Shown piece after piece: positions 53,326 to 61,355 of a DNA stretch of 64,000 bases (the stretch's first letter is position 1; the number at the start of each line of letters is the position of its first letter). A program made the position numbers and the translations under genes. Source of the DNA: Lachnoanaerobaculum umeaense (GTDB lineage: Bacteria; Bacillota; Clostridia; Lachnospirales; Lachnospiraceae); assembly GCF_003589745.1 (NCBI RefSeq), contig NZ_CP032364.1:496001-560000 (forward strand). The letters are read 5' to 3'. A model generated the notes under the pieces. The model saw nothing but the letters and a program-made list of their open reading frames with translations, did no database searches and was not told the DNA's origin.

Positions 53326-54300
53326 ATGAAAGTAGTAATAACAGATAGCGGTATATTATGGCATTATGGAAATCCTATATTAAAAAAATATAAGCACTTA
53401 GTGTTAGTGGTCTGTCTTGACGGGAGTAAGGTTACAGATGAATATGAATGCTTTATATGTCCACATAAGTCATTTGGTCTTGGCATGAGTATGGGGGTTG
53501 GCAGTAGAGTATATAATGATTTAGAAGATGTGGCAGATGAACTTTATTACAAGTTAAGGTCGGAAGATGATATCTTATTTTTGACTGACGGTAATCCTGC
53601 AAGTTTATACCCTTATTATATTATAAAAAACAGAAAGCATCATATGAATATTCACCTTTGGGCAAGTCCACCCTGGAGTATTGAAGGAAAGGCAAGAATG
53701 AATATTCATAAGGATATGCTTTCAGATCTGTCAGGTGTAAAATCAGTCTGTTATATAGATACTCAAGATTATTTAAAGAATGAGTATAAGAATTTTGGCG
53801 GACTTTTAGAAGATGTCCAAAATTACTTTGAGGAGATTTTTCCGATTGTAATAGATAGTATAAGTAAAATAGAAAATGAGTCTTACTTTGATTTGGTTTC
53901 AAAGTCATATATTCCATTGGGTAAAGTACTAAATAAAAATGATATTTTAGAAAATAGATACTTGACTGGAGATGTAAATATAGCAAGTATGTATCTTATT
54001 GAGGGTATGGTATATATTCCAAATTATATGGAGAGTAATACATATACCAAGGATACGATATATAGATCGGTAGCCAGAATAGATGGAAAGAAAATTTGCA
54101 ATACACTTCGTGAATACAGATTTAAACTGGCACAGATGAACAGTATAGAATTTAATTCTGAGGAGTGCAGCTATGTGGGTGCCTGTGCCGGAACCTGTGA
54201 AAAATGTGATGAAGAAGCAAGGTATTTAAGTATGAAGTTATCAGAGATTCCAAAAGAAAAGCAAAGGATTCCAAGGCTTGGTCTTGAGGAGGTAGAGTAA
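53326..54300 (+). CDS. Hypothetical protein with C-terminal four-Cys cluster, 324 aa
   Basis: No family recognised. The N-terminal part looks alpha/beta (VVITDSGILWHYGNP, LVVCLDGSK, DDILFLTDGNPASLYPYY), suggesting a Rossmann-like fold. The C-terminus carries CSYVGACAGTCEKCDEEARY (four Cys), a likely Fe-S or zinc site, followed by a Pro/Lys-rich tail. It is coupled to the radical SAM gene (stop and start overlap), so the Cys tail may be an electron-transfer partner or itself a substrate region. Confidence 0.7.
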   Translation: MKVVITDSGILWHYGNPILKKYKHLVLVVCLDGSKVTDEYECFICPHKSFGLGMSMGVGSRVYNDLEDVADELYYKLRSEDDILFLTDGNPASLYPYYIIKNRKHHMNIHLWASPPWSIEGKARMNIHKDMLSDLSGVKSVCYIDTQDYLKNEYKNFGGLLEDVQNYFEEIFPIVIDSISKIENESYFDLVSKSYIPLGKVLNKNDILENRYLTGDVNIASMYLIEGMVYIPNYMESNTYTKDTIYRSVARIDGKKICNTLREYRFKLAQMNSIEFNSEECSYVGACAGTCEKCDEEARYLSMKLSEIPKEKQRIPRLGLEEVE

Positions 54301-54932
54301 TGTTTGGAGATATTTTATCTATTTCAAGACTTAGGATGGGAACAGACGGAAACGGAATAGCTACTTTGGTAGTATTTTTTGATTGCCCTCTTTACTGTGA
54401 ATATTGCATAAATGATTTCTGCCATAAGTCCCAAAAACCTTTTGTTGGAGTTCAAAATGCAGTATTTACCCCTCAGGAGCTGATAGAGATTTTAAGGAAG
54501 GATGATATTTATTATTTGATGAGTGGAGGAGGTGTTGTCTTTGGCGGTGGAGAGCCTCTACTACAATCAAAATATATTCATAAGGTATGCACTATGGTAG
54601 ACCAAAGATGGGCAAAAAGAATAGAAACTTCACTTAATGTTCCCTGGGATAATATAAAACCGGTATTGTATGATATGGATGAATGGATTATTGATATAAA
54701 GGATATAAATAATGATATTTATAAGAGTTATACAAAAACAGACAATAAAAATATGATTGAAAATTTGTTGAAGCTTAGAAACAAAGTGTCAAAGGATAAG
54801 ATTCATATAAGGATTCCCAAGATACCCGGATATAATACCTCATATGATATTGAATATTCCGTACAGTGGATTAGAGATAATATCGGAGTAGAGCCTGAAG
54901 TGTTTTCATACATAAAGACTATAAATCGGTAA
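54300..54932 (+). CDS. Radical SAM activating-enzyme-like protein
   Basis: 210 aa. CPLYCEYC gives the CX3CX2C cluster motif; VVFGGGEPLLQ is the SAM-binding GGE motif; the C-terminal RIPKIPGYN is typical of pyruvate-formate-lyase-activating and queuosine-type small radical SAM enzymes. Its ATG overlaps the previous stop by one base, forming a pair with the Cys-cluster protein. The target could be that protein or a metabolite. Confidence 0.87.
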   Translation: MFGDILSISRLRMGTDGNGIATLVVFFDCPLYCEYCINDFCHKSQKPFVGVQNAVFTPQELIEILRKDDIYYLMSGGGVVFGGGEPLLQSKYIHKVCTMVDQRWAKRIETSLNVPWDNIKPVLYDMDEWIIDIKDINNDIYKSYTKTDNKNMIENLLKLRNKVSKDKIHIRIPKIPGYNTSYDIEYSVQWIRDNIGVEPEVFSYIKTINR

Positions 54933-54956
54933 TTAAATTGTAAGATTTAGAGCGCT

Positions 54957-55003
54957 TTTTATACCGCCGGTATAATGACAAAAGCACTTTACTATGTTAT
55001 TCT
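54957..55003 (+). promoter_or_regulatory. Promoter with conserved upstream palindrome (copy 2)
   Basis: ATACCGCCGGTAT (perfect palindrome) leads into -35 ATGACA (54975-54980), 17 bp, then -10 TATTCT (54998-55003). The same block precedes the tRNA genes at 37478. Confidence 0.55.
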
Positions 55004-55048
55004 ATCGATAAAGAAATATGGGCAGATTGTGCCCGGAAAGGAAAAGAC

Positions 55049-55201
55049 ATGAGAACAATGAATCGTTTTGACTATTTTAATATTGAACGCTGTGATTACG
55101 CACTCCTTAGTATGCCGTCTAGGAAGGGCTTTGTTTTGGTGAACTCATTAGAGATAGGTCAAGTACGAGAGAATTGTTTGTATAATTATAGGCATAGGTG
55201 A
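55049..55201 (+). CDS. Small ORF before rtcB, 50 aa
   Basis: The frame begins MRTMNRFDYFNIERCDYALL and ends QVRENCLYNYRHR. GGAAAGG lies nine bases before the ATG, and a short GGGC/GCCC hairpin precedes that. It follows its own promoter and is closed by a terminator just before rtcB. No family known. It may be a genuine small protein or a leader peptide. Confidence 0.45.
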   Translation: MRTMNRFDYFNIERCDYALLSMPSRKGFVLVNSLEIGQVRENCLYNYRHR

Positions 55202-55235
55202 TACTATGCTAATATTAGATAAATGTTTTTGAGGC

Positions 55236-55266
55236 CGCTTACTCTAAATGGGTAGGCGTTTTTTTT
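55236..55266 (+). terminator. Terminator before rtcB
   Basis: CGCTTAC pairs with GTAGGCG around TCTAAATGG, followed by eight T residues. It lies 18 bases before the rtcB ATG. Confidence 0.82.
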
Positions 55267-55283
55267 GATGTAAAGGAGAAGAT

Positions 55284-56498
55284 ATGGATAGAATTGAAAT
55301 AAAAGGTAGAGTAAATACAGCCATATGCTATGCAAAGGTTGTAGAGGTTGAGGCAATAGAGCAGATAAGAAGAATGTGCGATTATGTAATAACAGAAGGA
55401 TCAAAAATACGTATAATGCCTGATGTTCATGCCGGAAAGGGATGTACTATAGGTACTACAATGACTATACAGGAAAAGGCGGTTCCAAATATAGTCGGAG
55501 TGGATATCGGATGCGGAATGTACACGGTAAAACTTGGAAAAGTGGAAATAGATTTTGAAAAAGTAGATGAGGCTGCTCATTATATTCCATCAGGAATGAA
55601 TGTATGGGAGGGAAGACAGGAGCACTTTGATTTAACAAAGTTAAACTGCTTCAGATATTTGAGAGATTCAAGAAGACTTGAGCGTTCACTTGGTACATTG
55701 GGAGGTGGAAATCACTTTATAGAGATTGATGAGGCAAGTGACGGATGCAAATACTTGATAGTACATTCAGGATCAAGAAATCTTGGAAAACAAGTTGCAC
55801 AGTATTATCAGAGATTGGCGGCAAACTTAGATAGAGGGTATGATGCTTATTTTGAAAAAAGAGATGAGATAATAAGAACTTATAAGGAGCAGGGTAGAAA
55901 AAATGAGATTCAGACTGCACTAAAAGCACTTCATTGGCATGTGTATGAGTCGGAAACAAGCATGCCTGATGATTTATGCTATGTTTCGGGAAAATATTTG
56001 GAGGAGTATTTACATGATGTTGAGATTTGTCAAAACTTTGCGAAAAGAAATCGTGAATTGATGGCAGAAATTATACTTGAGAGAACAGGAATGAAGAATC
56101 TTGAGTCATTCCATACTATACACAACTATATTGATGTGAGTGAGATGATTTTACGAAAAGGTGCTATTGCCGCACATAGCGGTGAGAAGGTCTTGATCCC
56201 TATAAATATGAGGGATGGAAGCGTTTTGGCAATTGGTAAGGGTAATCCTGACTGGAACTATTCAGCACCTCATGGGGCAGGAAGACTTATGTCAAGAACA
56301 GCTGCAAAAAACAATTTAAGTTTAGATGAGTATAGAGAAACTATGAAGGGAATCTATTCCACTTCTATAAATGAAAATACATTGGACGAGGCTCCAATGG
56401 CATATAAAAGACTTGAGGATATCATAGATGTTATAAAAGATTCTGTTGATATCATTGAGGTAATGAAACCGATTTATAATTTTAAGGCTTCTGAATAG
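55284..56498 (+). CDS. rtcB: RtcB-family RNA ligase
   Basis: 404 aa (short bacterial form). It joins 2',3'-cyclic phosphate or 3'-phosphate RNA ends to 5'-OH using GTP and Mn. Signature motifs are all present: MPDVHAGKGCTIG, GVDIGCGM (metal Cys), LGGGNHFIE, the metal His region VHSGSRNLG, HNYIDV, and the guanylylated His in WNYSAPHGAGR. AAAGGAG precedes the ATG. A PIN-type nuclease and a HEPN-type nuclease elsewhere in the window make RNA repair a reasonable role, by inference. Confidence 0.95.
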   Translation: MDRIEIKGRVNTAICYAKVVEVEAIEQIRRMCDYVITEGSKIRIMPDVHAGKGCTIGTTMTIQEKAVPNIVGVDIGCGMYTVKLGKVEIDFEKVDEAAHYIPSGMNVWEGRQEHFDLTKLNCFRYLRDSRRLERSLGTLGGGNHFIEIDEASDGCKYLIVHSGSRNLGKQVAQYYQRLAANLDRGYDAYFEKRDEIIRTYKEQGRKNEIQTALKALHWHVYESETSMPDDLCYVSGKYLEEYLHDVEICQNFAKRNRELMAEIILERTGMKNLESFHTIHNYIDVSEMILRKGAIAAHSGEKVLIPINMRDGSVLAIGKGNPDWNYSAPHGAGRLMSRTAAKNNLSLDEYRETMKGIYSTSINENTLDEAPMAYKRLEDIIDVIKDSVDIIEVMKPIYNFKASE

Positions 56499-56504
56499 GA
56501 AAGA

Positions 56505-56543
56505 ATAACTCTTTTCTATCCGGAAGCGGAAAGGAAGAGTTAT
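56505..56543 (+). promoter_or_regulatory. Hairpin covering the start site of the XRE gene
   Basis: ATAACTCTT (56505-56513) and AAGAGTTAT (56535-56543) pair perfectly. The 3' arm contains the end of the GGAAG ribosome site and the first two bases of the ATG at 56542. Confidence 0.5.
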
Positions 56544-56790
56544 GTTTATTTTTCCTACCATAGACTTGGTAGCTACAGGAAAAAATATTGTGAGACTTAG
56601 AGAAGAGTCAGGACTTAGTGTGAGAGAATTGCAGGATATATTCGGTTTTGCTACTCCACAGGCGATTTACAAATGGCAACATGGCAGCACCATGCCAACT
56701 ATAGATAATTTGATAGTATTATCAGCGGTATTTAAAGTTTCACTAGATGAGATCATAATATTGGAAGCAAATAAAAAAATAAGTGCCTGA
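56542..56790 (+). CDS. XRE-family helix-turn-helix regulator, 82 aa
   Basis: Single HTH domain (about residues 12-68): IVRLREESGLSVRELQDIFG, then PQAIYKWQHGSTMPTIDNLI. GGAAG precedes the ATG, within a hairpin. It lies between rtcB and the Fic toxin-antitoxin pair and may regulate either. Confidence 0.88.
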   Translation: MFIFPTIDLVATGKNIVRLREESGLSVRELQDIFGFATPQAIYKWQHGSTMPTIDNLIVLSAVFKVSLDEIIILEANKKISA

Positions 56791-56795
56791 AACCA

Positions 56796-56864
56796 GGTAT
56801 ATATCGATTTGAATTGACGGTATATATTTAGAGTATTAGAATAGTTTAAAAAAGAGGTATATAT
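56796..56864 (+). promoter_or_regulatory. Fic operon promoter with three GGTATATAT repeats
   Basis: -35 TTGACG (56814-56819), 17 bp, -10 TAGAAT (56837-56842). GGTATATAT occurs at 56796, 56819 and 56856; the last overlaps the antitoxin ATG. This fits an autoregulated toxin-antitoxin operon. Confidence 0.6.
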
Positions 56865-57084
56865 GGGAATAGAAAAAGTTATAGTTTCAGAAAAAACAAA
56901 CTGTATTTTAGAAACGTTTGGAAATGTTCCTTATACAGATGATGAAAAAATTAGTGAAGTGATTGCAACTCTTAACATTGAAAACATGGAATTGGATAAC
57001 AATGATATAGAAATGCTAAAAGCAATCAAGAGTGGTAAGATAAGCTTTGATGAAGCAAGAACAGAGATAATGAAAGAAATTTAG
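56863..57084 (+). CDS. Fic antitoxin (VbhA/class I-like)
   Basis: 73 aa. The inhibitory helix motif (S/T)xxxE(G/N) is present as TLNIEN (residues 36-41), whose Glu blocks the ATP gamma-phosphate site of the Fic partner. A second helix pair (DNNDIEMLKAIKSGKISFDEA) resembles antitoxin VbhA domains. The Fic gene begins one base after the stop. GAGGT lies close before the ATG. Confidence 0.8.
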   Translation: MGIEKVIVSEKTNCILETFGNVPYTDDEKISEVIATLNIENMELDNNDIEMLKAIKSGKISFDEARTEIMKEI

Positions 57085-57085
57085 T

Positions 57086-57664
57086 ATGCCAGATAAAAAA
57101 TACTGTTATAAAGATTCTGATATTTTGATAAATAAGTTTGACATAAGAGATGTTAAAAAATTGAAGCTTGCTGAAAGAAAGCTTACTATGCTCAGACTGT
57201 TGGAATTATTTGATGATCCTATTGAGGGAAGATTTGATTTAGCACACTTACAAAATATACATAGATATATTTTTCAAGATATATATGAGTGGTCCGGAGA
57301 AATAAGAACTATAGATATTGCTAAAGAGCATATGTTTTGCAATGCGAAATTTATTAGACCTCAGGCTGATGAAATATTTTTAAAGCTTAAAAAGGAAAGT
57401 TATTTAGGAAAACTTGATAATGACGGTTTCATAAAAAGGCTGGCATATTATTTGGGTGAGATCAATGCTTTGCACCCTTTTAGAGAGGGGAATGGGAGAA
57501 GTCAAAGGGAGTTTATTCGTGCGCTTGCATTAAGAAACGGCTATGTAATACATTATGATAGAATAACTCCAAAAGAGATGATATCAGCAAGTATAAAATC
57601 GTTTATGTGTAACTATTGTGAGATGGAAGAACTTATTAAAAAATGCATTGAAATAAAGCTATAG
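57086..57664 (+). CDS. Fic family AMP-transferase toxin
   Basis: 192 aa with the canonical active-site motif HPFREGNGRS (H130-S139), so catalysis should be intact. The core also has LAHLQNIHRYIFQDIYEWSG. Fic toxins AMPylate targets such as gyrase and topoisomerase IV; the target here is unknown. It is a class I toxin because the inhibitory helix is on the separate antitoxin upstream. Confidence 0.93.
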   Translation: MPDKKYCYKDSDILINKFDIRDVKKLKLAERKLTMLRLLELFDDPIEGRFDLAHLQNIHRYIFQDIYEWSGEIRTIDIAKEHMFCNAKFIRPQADEIFLKLKKESYLGKLDNDGFIKRLAYYLGEINALHPFREGNGRSQREFIRALALRNGYVIHYDRITPKEMISASIKSFMCNYCEMEELIKKCIEIKL

Positions 57665-57700
57665 AAAGCATGCGTTTTTAATATAAATATTGGAGGAAAA

Positions 57701-58150
57701 TTGAGCAGAAAAACAGAGATAGAATTGACCAATATGTGCCTGATTTGTGATGGGAATAAGGTATTGGTTCAGGAAAAGAAGGGGACTAAGGGTGTGGTGT
57801 TTCCAGGAGGACATGTGGAAGATGATGAGTCTTTACTTGAATCTGTTATCAGAGAGATGAGAGAAGAGACAGGTCTTATTATTGAAAATCCGATAGTATG
57901 CGGATTCAAAGACTGGATACAGGAGGATGGGACAAGATACTTAGTACTCTTATATAAGGCTGATGAATTCAGTGGTAAGTTAAAGTCATCTGAGGAAGGA
58001 AGAGTATTTTGGATAGACAGGTCAGACTTAGATAGTATAAATTTGATTTGGAATATGAAAGAGTTACTGGAGATATTTGACTCTGATAGATATAGTGAAT
58101 TCTTTTTTAAAATTAAGAACGGAAAATATAAGGGCGAACTATTGGGATAG
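57701..58150 (+). CDS. Nudix hydrolase (8-oxo-dGTP diphosphatase-like)
   Basis: 149 aa. A complete Nudix box is seen: GGHVEDDESLLESVIREMRE followed by ETGL (GX5EX7REUXEEXGU). It probably hydrolyses oxidised or modified nucleoside triphosphates (MutT/YtkD type). The start is TTG with TGGAGG upstream. It stands as a single gene closed by a long hairpin terminator. Confidence 0.9.
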   Translation: MSRKTEIELTNMCLICDGNKVLVQEKKGTKGVVFPGGHVEDDESLLESVIREMREETGLIIENPIVCGFKDWIQEDGTRYLVLLYKADEFSGKLKSSEEGRVFWIDRSDLDSINLIWNMKELLEIFDSDRYSEFFFKIKNGKYKGELLG

Positions 58151-58153
58151 TGG

Positions 58154-58281
58154 AAACTGATTCATGGAATACAGTTCAGGTACTATATATCTTGAGACTT
58201 TTAATTTTAGATTGTAAAACAAAAACTCTAAAGGGATACCTGAACTGTAACATTCATGGATTTATCTGAGTCAGTTTTTTT
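58154..58281 (+). terminator. Long nested hairpin/terminator
   Basis: The outer arms AAACTGA (58154-58160) and TCAGTTT (58271-58277) enclose ACAGTTCAGGTA (58171-58182) and TACCTGAACTGT (58237-58248), a perfect 12-bp stem. ATTCATGGA occurs as a direct repeat in both flanks. Seven T residues follow. Confidence 0.6.
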
Positions 58282-58293
58282 ATAAAAAATTAA

Positions 58294-58348
58294 TTGACAA
58301 TGTAATTGGTTTATGTAATACTCTGTAATTGAGTTAGGAGATACTAAC
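58294..58348 (+). promoter_or_regulatory. Promoter and palindromic operator (copy 2) of the flavin/lipoprotein operon
   Basis: TTGACA (58294-58299), 16 bp, TAATAC (58316-58321), then GTTAGGAGATACTAAC (58333-58348), differing at three inner positions from the operator at 1721-1736. Confidence 0.65.
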
Positions 58349-58398
58349 AAAATGAGTATTATAGGAAATCAAATTTATTTTATATTCATGGAGGACTT

Positions 58399-59904
58399 AT
58401 GAAGAAAAGATATCTATCTATATTGGCACCTGCAGCATTTGCATTAATGATAACAGGTTGTGGGAAGGCAGCTGACACAGCTACTACAGTAGCAGAGAGC
58501 AGTACTATGCAGAGTGAAAGCCAGACAGAGGTTAGCAAAGAGATCAAGTCTGAGATTGGCAATGAAAATTATGTTTATGCAAAGATAAATATTCCATATG
58601 CTGATTATTACTATGGTGAGATCAATGATGTGAAGCCTGAAGCTGACCCGGAGAAGCTTACAGCAAAGCTTGATGCACCGGATGCAGCGGCAGATATCAG
58701 AAGCGACGGTAATTATGATGCTGTAAGTTCAGTTACAAACAAAAAAGCTGAAAAAATTGGATCAGCAGTGTCAGAGGTAGTTGGTGACGGATCAACTATT
58801 TCAGGTGTAAAAGAGGTAAATATTGCTATTTCAAAGGCACTTTATGAGGATGCTAAAAAGGCTATAGAAGAAAAGAAGGAGTCAACCAATCCTCTTCTTA
58901 CATTTGTAGCTGAGATTACAGAGACTACAGATACAACACCGGCAGAGTATAAGGTACTAAACTCAGACGGTACATTCTCAAAGACAGTTGGAAATACTGT
59001 TAAAAATGATTTGGAGTCAAGCATTACAACTACATCAAATTATGGAAACTATGAAATTGATATAAAGGACTTGGAACTTGAAGTAGACAATGTTCAAGGT
59101 GTTGTTTTAGAAACAAAGGAAGGCAAGAAATATGGTCTTGAGCATCTTGAGAATATCTGGATTACACCGTCAAAACTTGCACTTGCTGCAGCACCATTTA
59201 CGGAGAATCATGGAAATGTACAGGCATATTTACGTTACCAGGATCTTCCGGGACAGACAATTTCTAAGATAACATATTTACTTAAGGATGCTGATGATAT
59301 TGAGATAGGTACAGATCTTTTCTGTAAACTTTTAGTACCTGAAAATTACAGTATAAAGGGTGATGAGAGCACAAACTATACTAAGGACGGTTCACAGATT
59401 AATTTTGAAATCGCATCAGATGATAGTAAGTATGCTATAGGAAGAGCAGTATCAAAAAAGAAGGATGTAGATATCACAAATGTGAAAGAAGAGAATGGTG
59501 TATTGAGTCTGCCAAAGGAGTTTGTACCTGGTAAATATCAGTTCATATTTACAAATGACAAATATGCAGATTTAAGCTTTACAGCTGTTATCAATTCAAA
59601 TCTGAGTGCAGATCAATTCCACTTTGAGAACAATACTCTGACATTAGATGAGAATGAGTCAGGTCTTACTATCAAGGAGTATTTGAATGCTATTACAGGT
59701 GCTAAGGTAAATGATACAGAGTACAAGGGTGGTAAGGGTAGAAAGTTTGGAAAAGTTGCATTCAATGAAGATGGAAGTATAAATTTGGATGCAAAATACA
59801 GTTCAGACGGTAAGGATGAGCCGGTATTTGCAGAAGCAGGAACATATACAATAGTTCTTAGTGCTGATGGATATCCTGATTTAACAATTGAGGTAACAAA
59901 ATAA
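58399..59904 (+). CDS. Tp47-like lipoprotein (penicillin-binding Tp47 domain family)
   Basis: 501 aa. The signal peptide ends in the lipobox LMITGC (Cys21), so it should be anchored on the outer face of the membrane. Features shared with Treponema Tp47: YADYYYGEI near the N-terminus, YDAVSSVTNK, and the DIKDLELEVDNVQGVVLET region leading to ITPSKLALAAAPFTENHG. C-terminal Ig-like beta-domains (~400-500) end in AGTYTIVLSADGYPDLTI. The Tp47 resemblance is by motif, not by search. It is coupled to the FMN-binding reductase, so it may be a surface partner in extracellular electron transfer or iron reduction. GGAGG precedes the ATG. Confidence 0.78.
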   Translation: MKKRYLSILAPAAFALMITGCGKAADTATTVAESSTMQSESQTEVSKEIKSEIGNENYVYAKINIPYADYYYGEINDVKPEADPEKLTAKLDAPDAAADIRSDGNYDAVSSVTNKKAEKIGSAVSEVVGDGSTISGVKEVNIAISKALYEDAKKAIEEKKESTNPLLTFVAEITETTDTTPAEYKVLNSDGTFSKTVGNTVKNDLESSITTTSNYGNYEIDIKDLELEVDNVQGVVLETKEGKKYGLEHLENIWITPSKLALAAAPFTENHGNVQAYLRYQDLPGQTISKITYLLKDADDIEIGTDLFCKLLVPENYSIKGDESTNYTKDGSQINFEIASDDSKYAIGRAVSKKKDVDITNVKEENGVLSLPKEFVPGKYQFIFTNDKYADLSFTAVINSNLSADQFHFENNTLTLDENESGLTIKEYLNAITGAKVNDTEYKGGKGRKFGKVAFNEDGSINLDAKYSSDGKDEPVFAEAGTYTIVLSADGYPDLTIEVTK

Positions 59905-60977
59905 TGAGATTAGTCGCATGTCTGATTGTGGCATTGGCTTTCTTTGCCGCTTTAGAAAAGCCTATAAAAAAACATGCAACATTTTTTTACATTGCAACTA
60001 TTATAATTAGCATTCTTTCTGTTATGGCACCTAAGAAAGGGTTGCCATTTGTAGTTGATTATCTTGTAAAGAATGTATTAACAAGAGGCACCTTAGCAGG
60101 TGCTCTCTTTATTCTGGTTATGGTGGCATCGGTGTGTCCACAGGTAAAAATGAGAGGCTTATTGCTACGTACAAGAGGTGAGATGGCGATCATAGCGGCA
60201 TTATTTACTCTTACTCACAATATAGCCTATGGGCAGTACTATTTTGTAAAACTCTTTACAAATATATCCGAGCTGGATACGGTAAGAATATTTGCGGCAG
60301 TACTGTCACTAATAATGATAATACTTTTGATTCCATTAACTATCACATCTTTTATGGTTATCAGAAGAAAAATGAATCCAAAGAAATGGAAATCGCTACA
60401 AAAACTTTCTTATGTTTTCTATGGACTGTTGTTTGTGCATATAGCATTGATATTTAGTGTATCTATATTGAATGGACATCTGGATACACTGATTGATTTA
60501 ACTGTGTATGCATTTATATATATAATTTATCTTATTTTAAGGGCTAAGAAGCATAAAAAACAAAGAGTTTTAAGCATAGTCTTTGCTATAGCAGTTTGTA
60601 CCATTTATACATCTCTTGCCGTATTTGGATTTAGGGCGGCAAGAAATTATGAAGCAGAAGATAAAGAAGAAGAGACTACTGTTTCATCGGAGACAAGCTT
60701 GTCATCAGAAATAACATACAAAGATGGAATATATGAGGGTAGTGCTACCGGATACAGCGGAAAGATGACTGTGTCGGTGACTATATCCGATGGAGAAATT
60801 ACTGAAATAAAGATATTGGATACCGGAGATGATGAGGAGTATTTAATAGATGCAAGGGATGTTATTCCTGAGATTATTGAAAAGCAATCTACAGAAGTAG
60901 ATACTATAAGTGGTGCTACACATAGTTCAAAAGGAATAATTCGTGCAGTAGGAAAAGCACTTGAGAGTGCAAAATAA
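59904..60977 (+). CDS. Flavinylated membrane reductase (ferric-reductase-like transmembrane plus FMN-binding domain)
   Basis: 357 aa. Six or more transmembrane helices (residues ~1-250) of the ferric-reductase/MsrQ type, with His residues in LTHNIAYGQYYF and FVHIALIF as haem-ligand candidates. An extracytoplasmic FMN_bind domain follows (~275-357); DTISGATHSS contains the covalent FMN attachment threonine (T339), which needs an ApbE transferase encoded elsewhere. The ATG overlaps the Tp47-like stop. The operator shared with DUF3793-flavodoxin suggests metal-responsive control. Confidence 0.87.
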   Translation: MRLVACLIVALAFFAALEKPIKKHATFFYIATIIISILSVMAPKKGLPFVVDYLVKNVLTRGTLAGALFILVMVASVCPQVKMRGLLLRTRGEMAIIAALFTLTHNIAYGQYYFVKLFTNISELDTVRIFAAVLSLIMIILLIPLTITSFMVIRRKMNPKKWKSLQKLSYVFYGLLFVHIALIFSVSILNGHLDTLIDLTVYAFIYIIYLILRAKKHKKQRVLSIVFAIAVCTIYTSLAVFGFRAARNYEAEDKEEETTVSSETSLSSEITYKDGIYEGSATGYSGKMTVSVTISDGEITEIKILDTGDDEEYLIDARDVIPEIIEKQSTEVDTISGATHSSKGIIRAVGKALESAK

Positions 60978-60992
60978 GAATATATTTAGTTT

Positions 60993-61019
60993 AAGCCTGA
61001 GTGAAAACTTGGGCTTTTT
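60993..61019 (+). terminator. Terminator
   Basis: AAGCCTGAG and CTTGGGCTT pair with two G-U pairs, followed by TTTTT. The sequence TATTTAGTT-nn-AGCCTGA is repeated just downstream (near 61026-61044). Confidence 0.82.
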
Positions 61020-61267
61020 GTGTAAAAACATATTTAGTTGTAGCCTGATTTATAACAGGGGAAATATGTATTAAAAACCTATGATTTTATGTACTATCAT
61101 GAGACAGAGATTGAATAGAGTGTAAGCATTATATGTTAAAATCAAGTTTAGATAAATAACAACTTAAATGTAAGATAAAATTAAAAATATTTACAAAATT
61201 ATATACATATATTACAATGCGTTGAATAAATTAAAAGAAAAGTTATTATTTATATAGTAATTTTATG

Positions 61268-61296
61268 TTGTGATATTTTATACAATGTAGTATAAT
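61268..61296 (+). promoter_or_regulatory. Promoter of the XRE regulator
   Basis: TTGTGA (61268-61273), 17 bp, TATAAT (61291-61296). The ~250 bases upstream are AT-rich and hold nothing else recognisable. Confidence 0.65.
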
Positions 61297-61355
61297 TTAT
61301 ACATGTTATTCAAATCAAGGTTTCTAAGGTATAAACAAGAACAGGAGGACATGCG

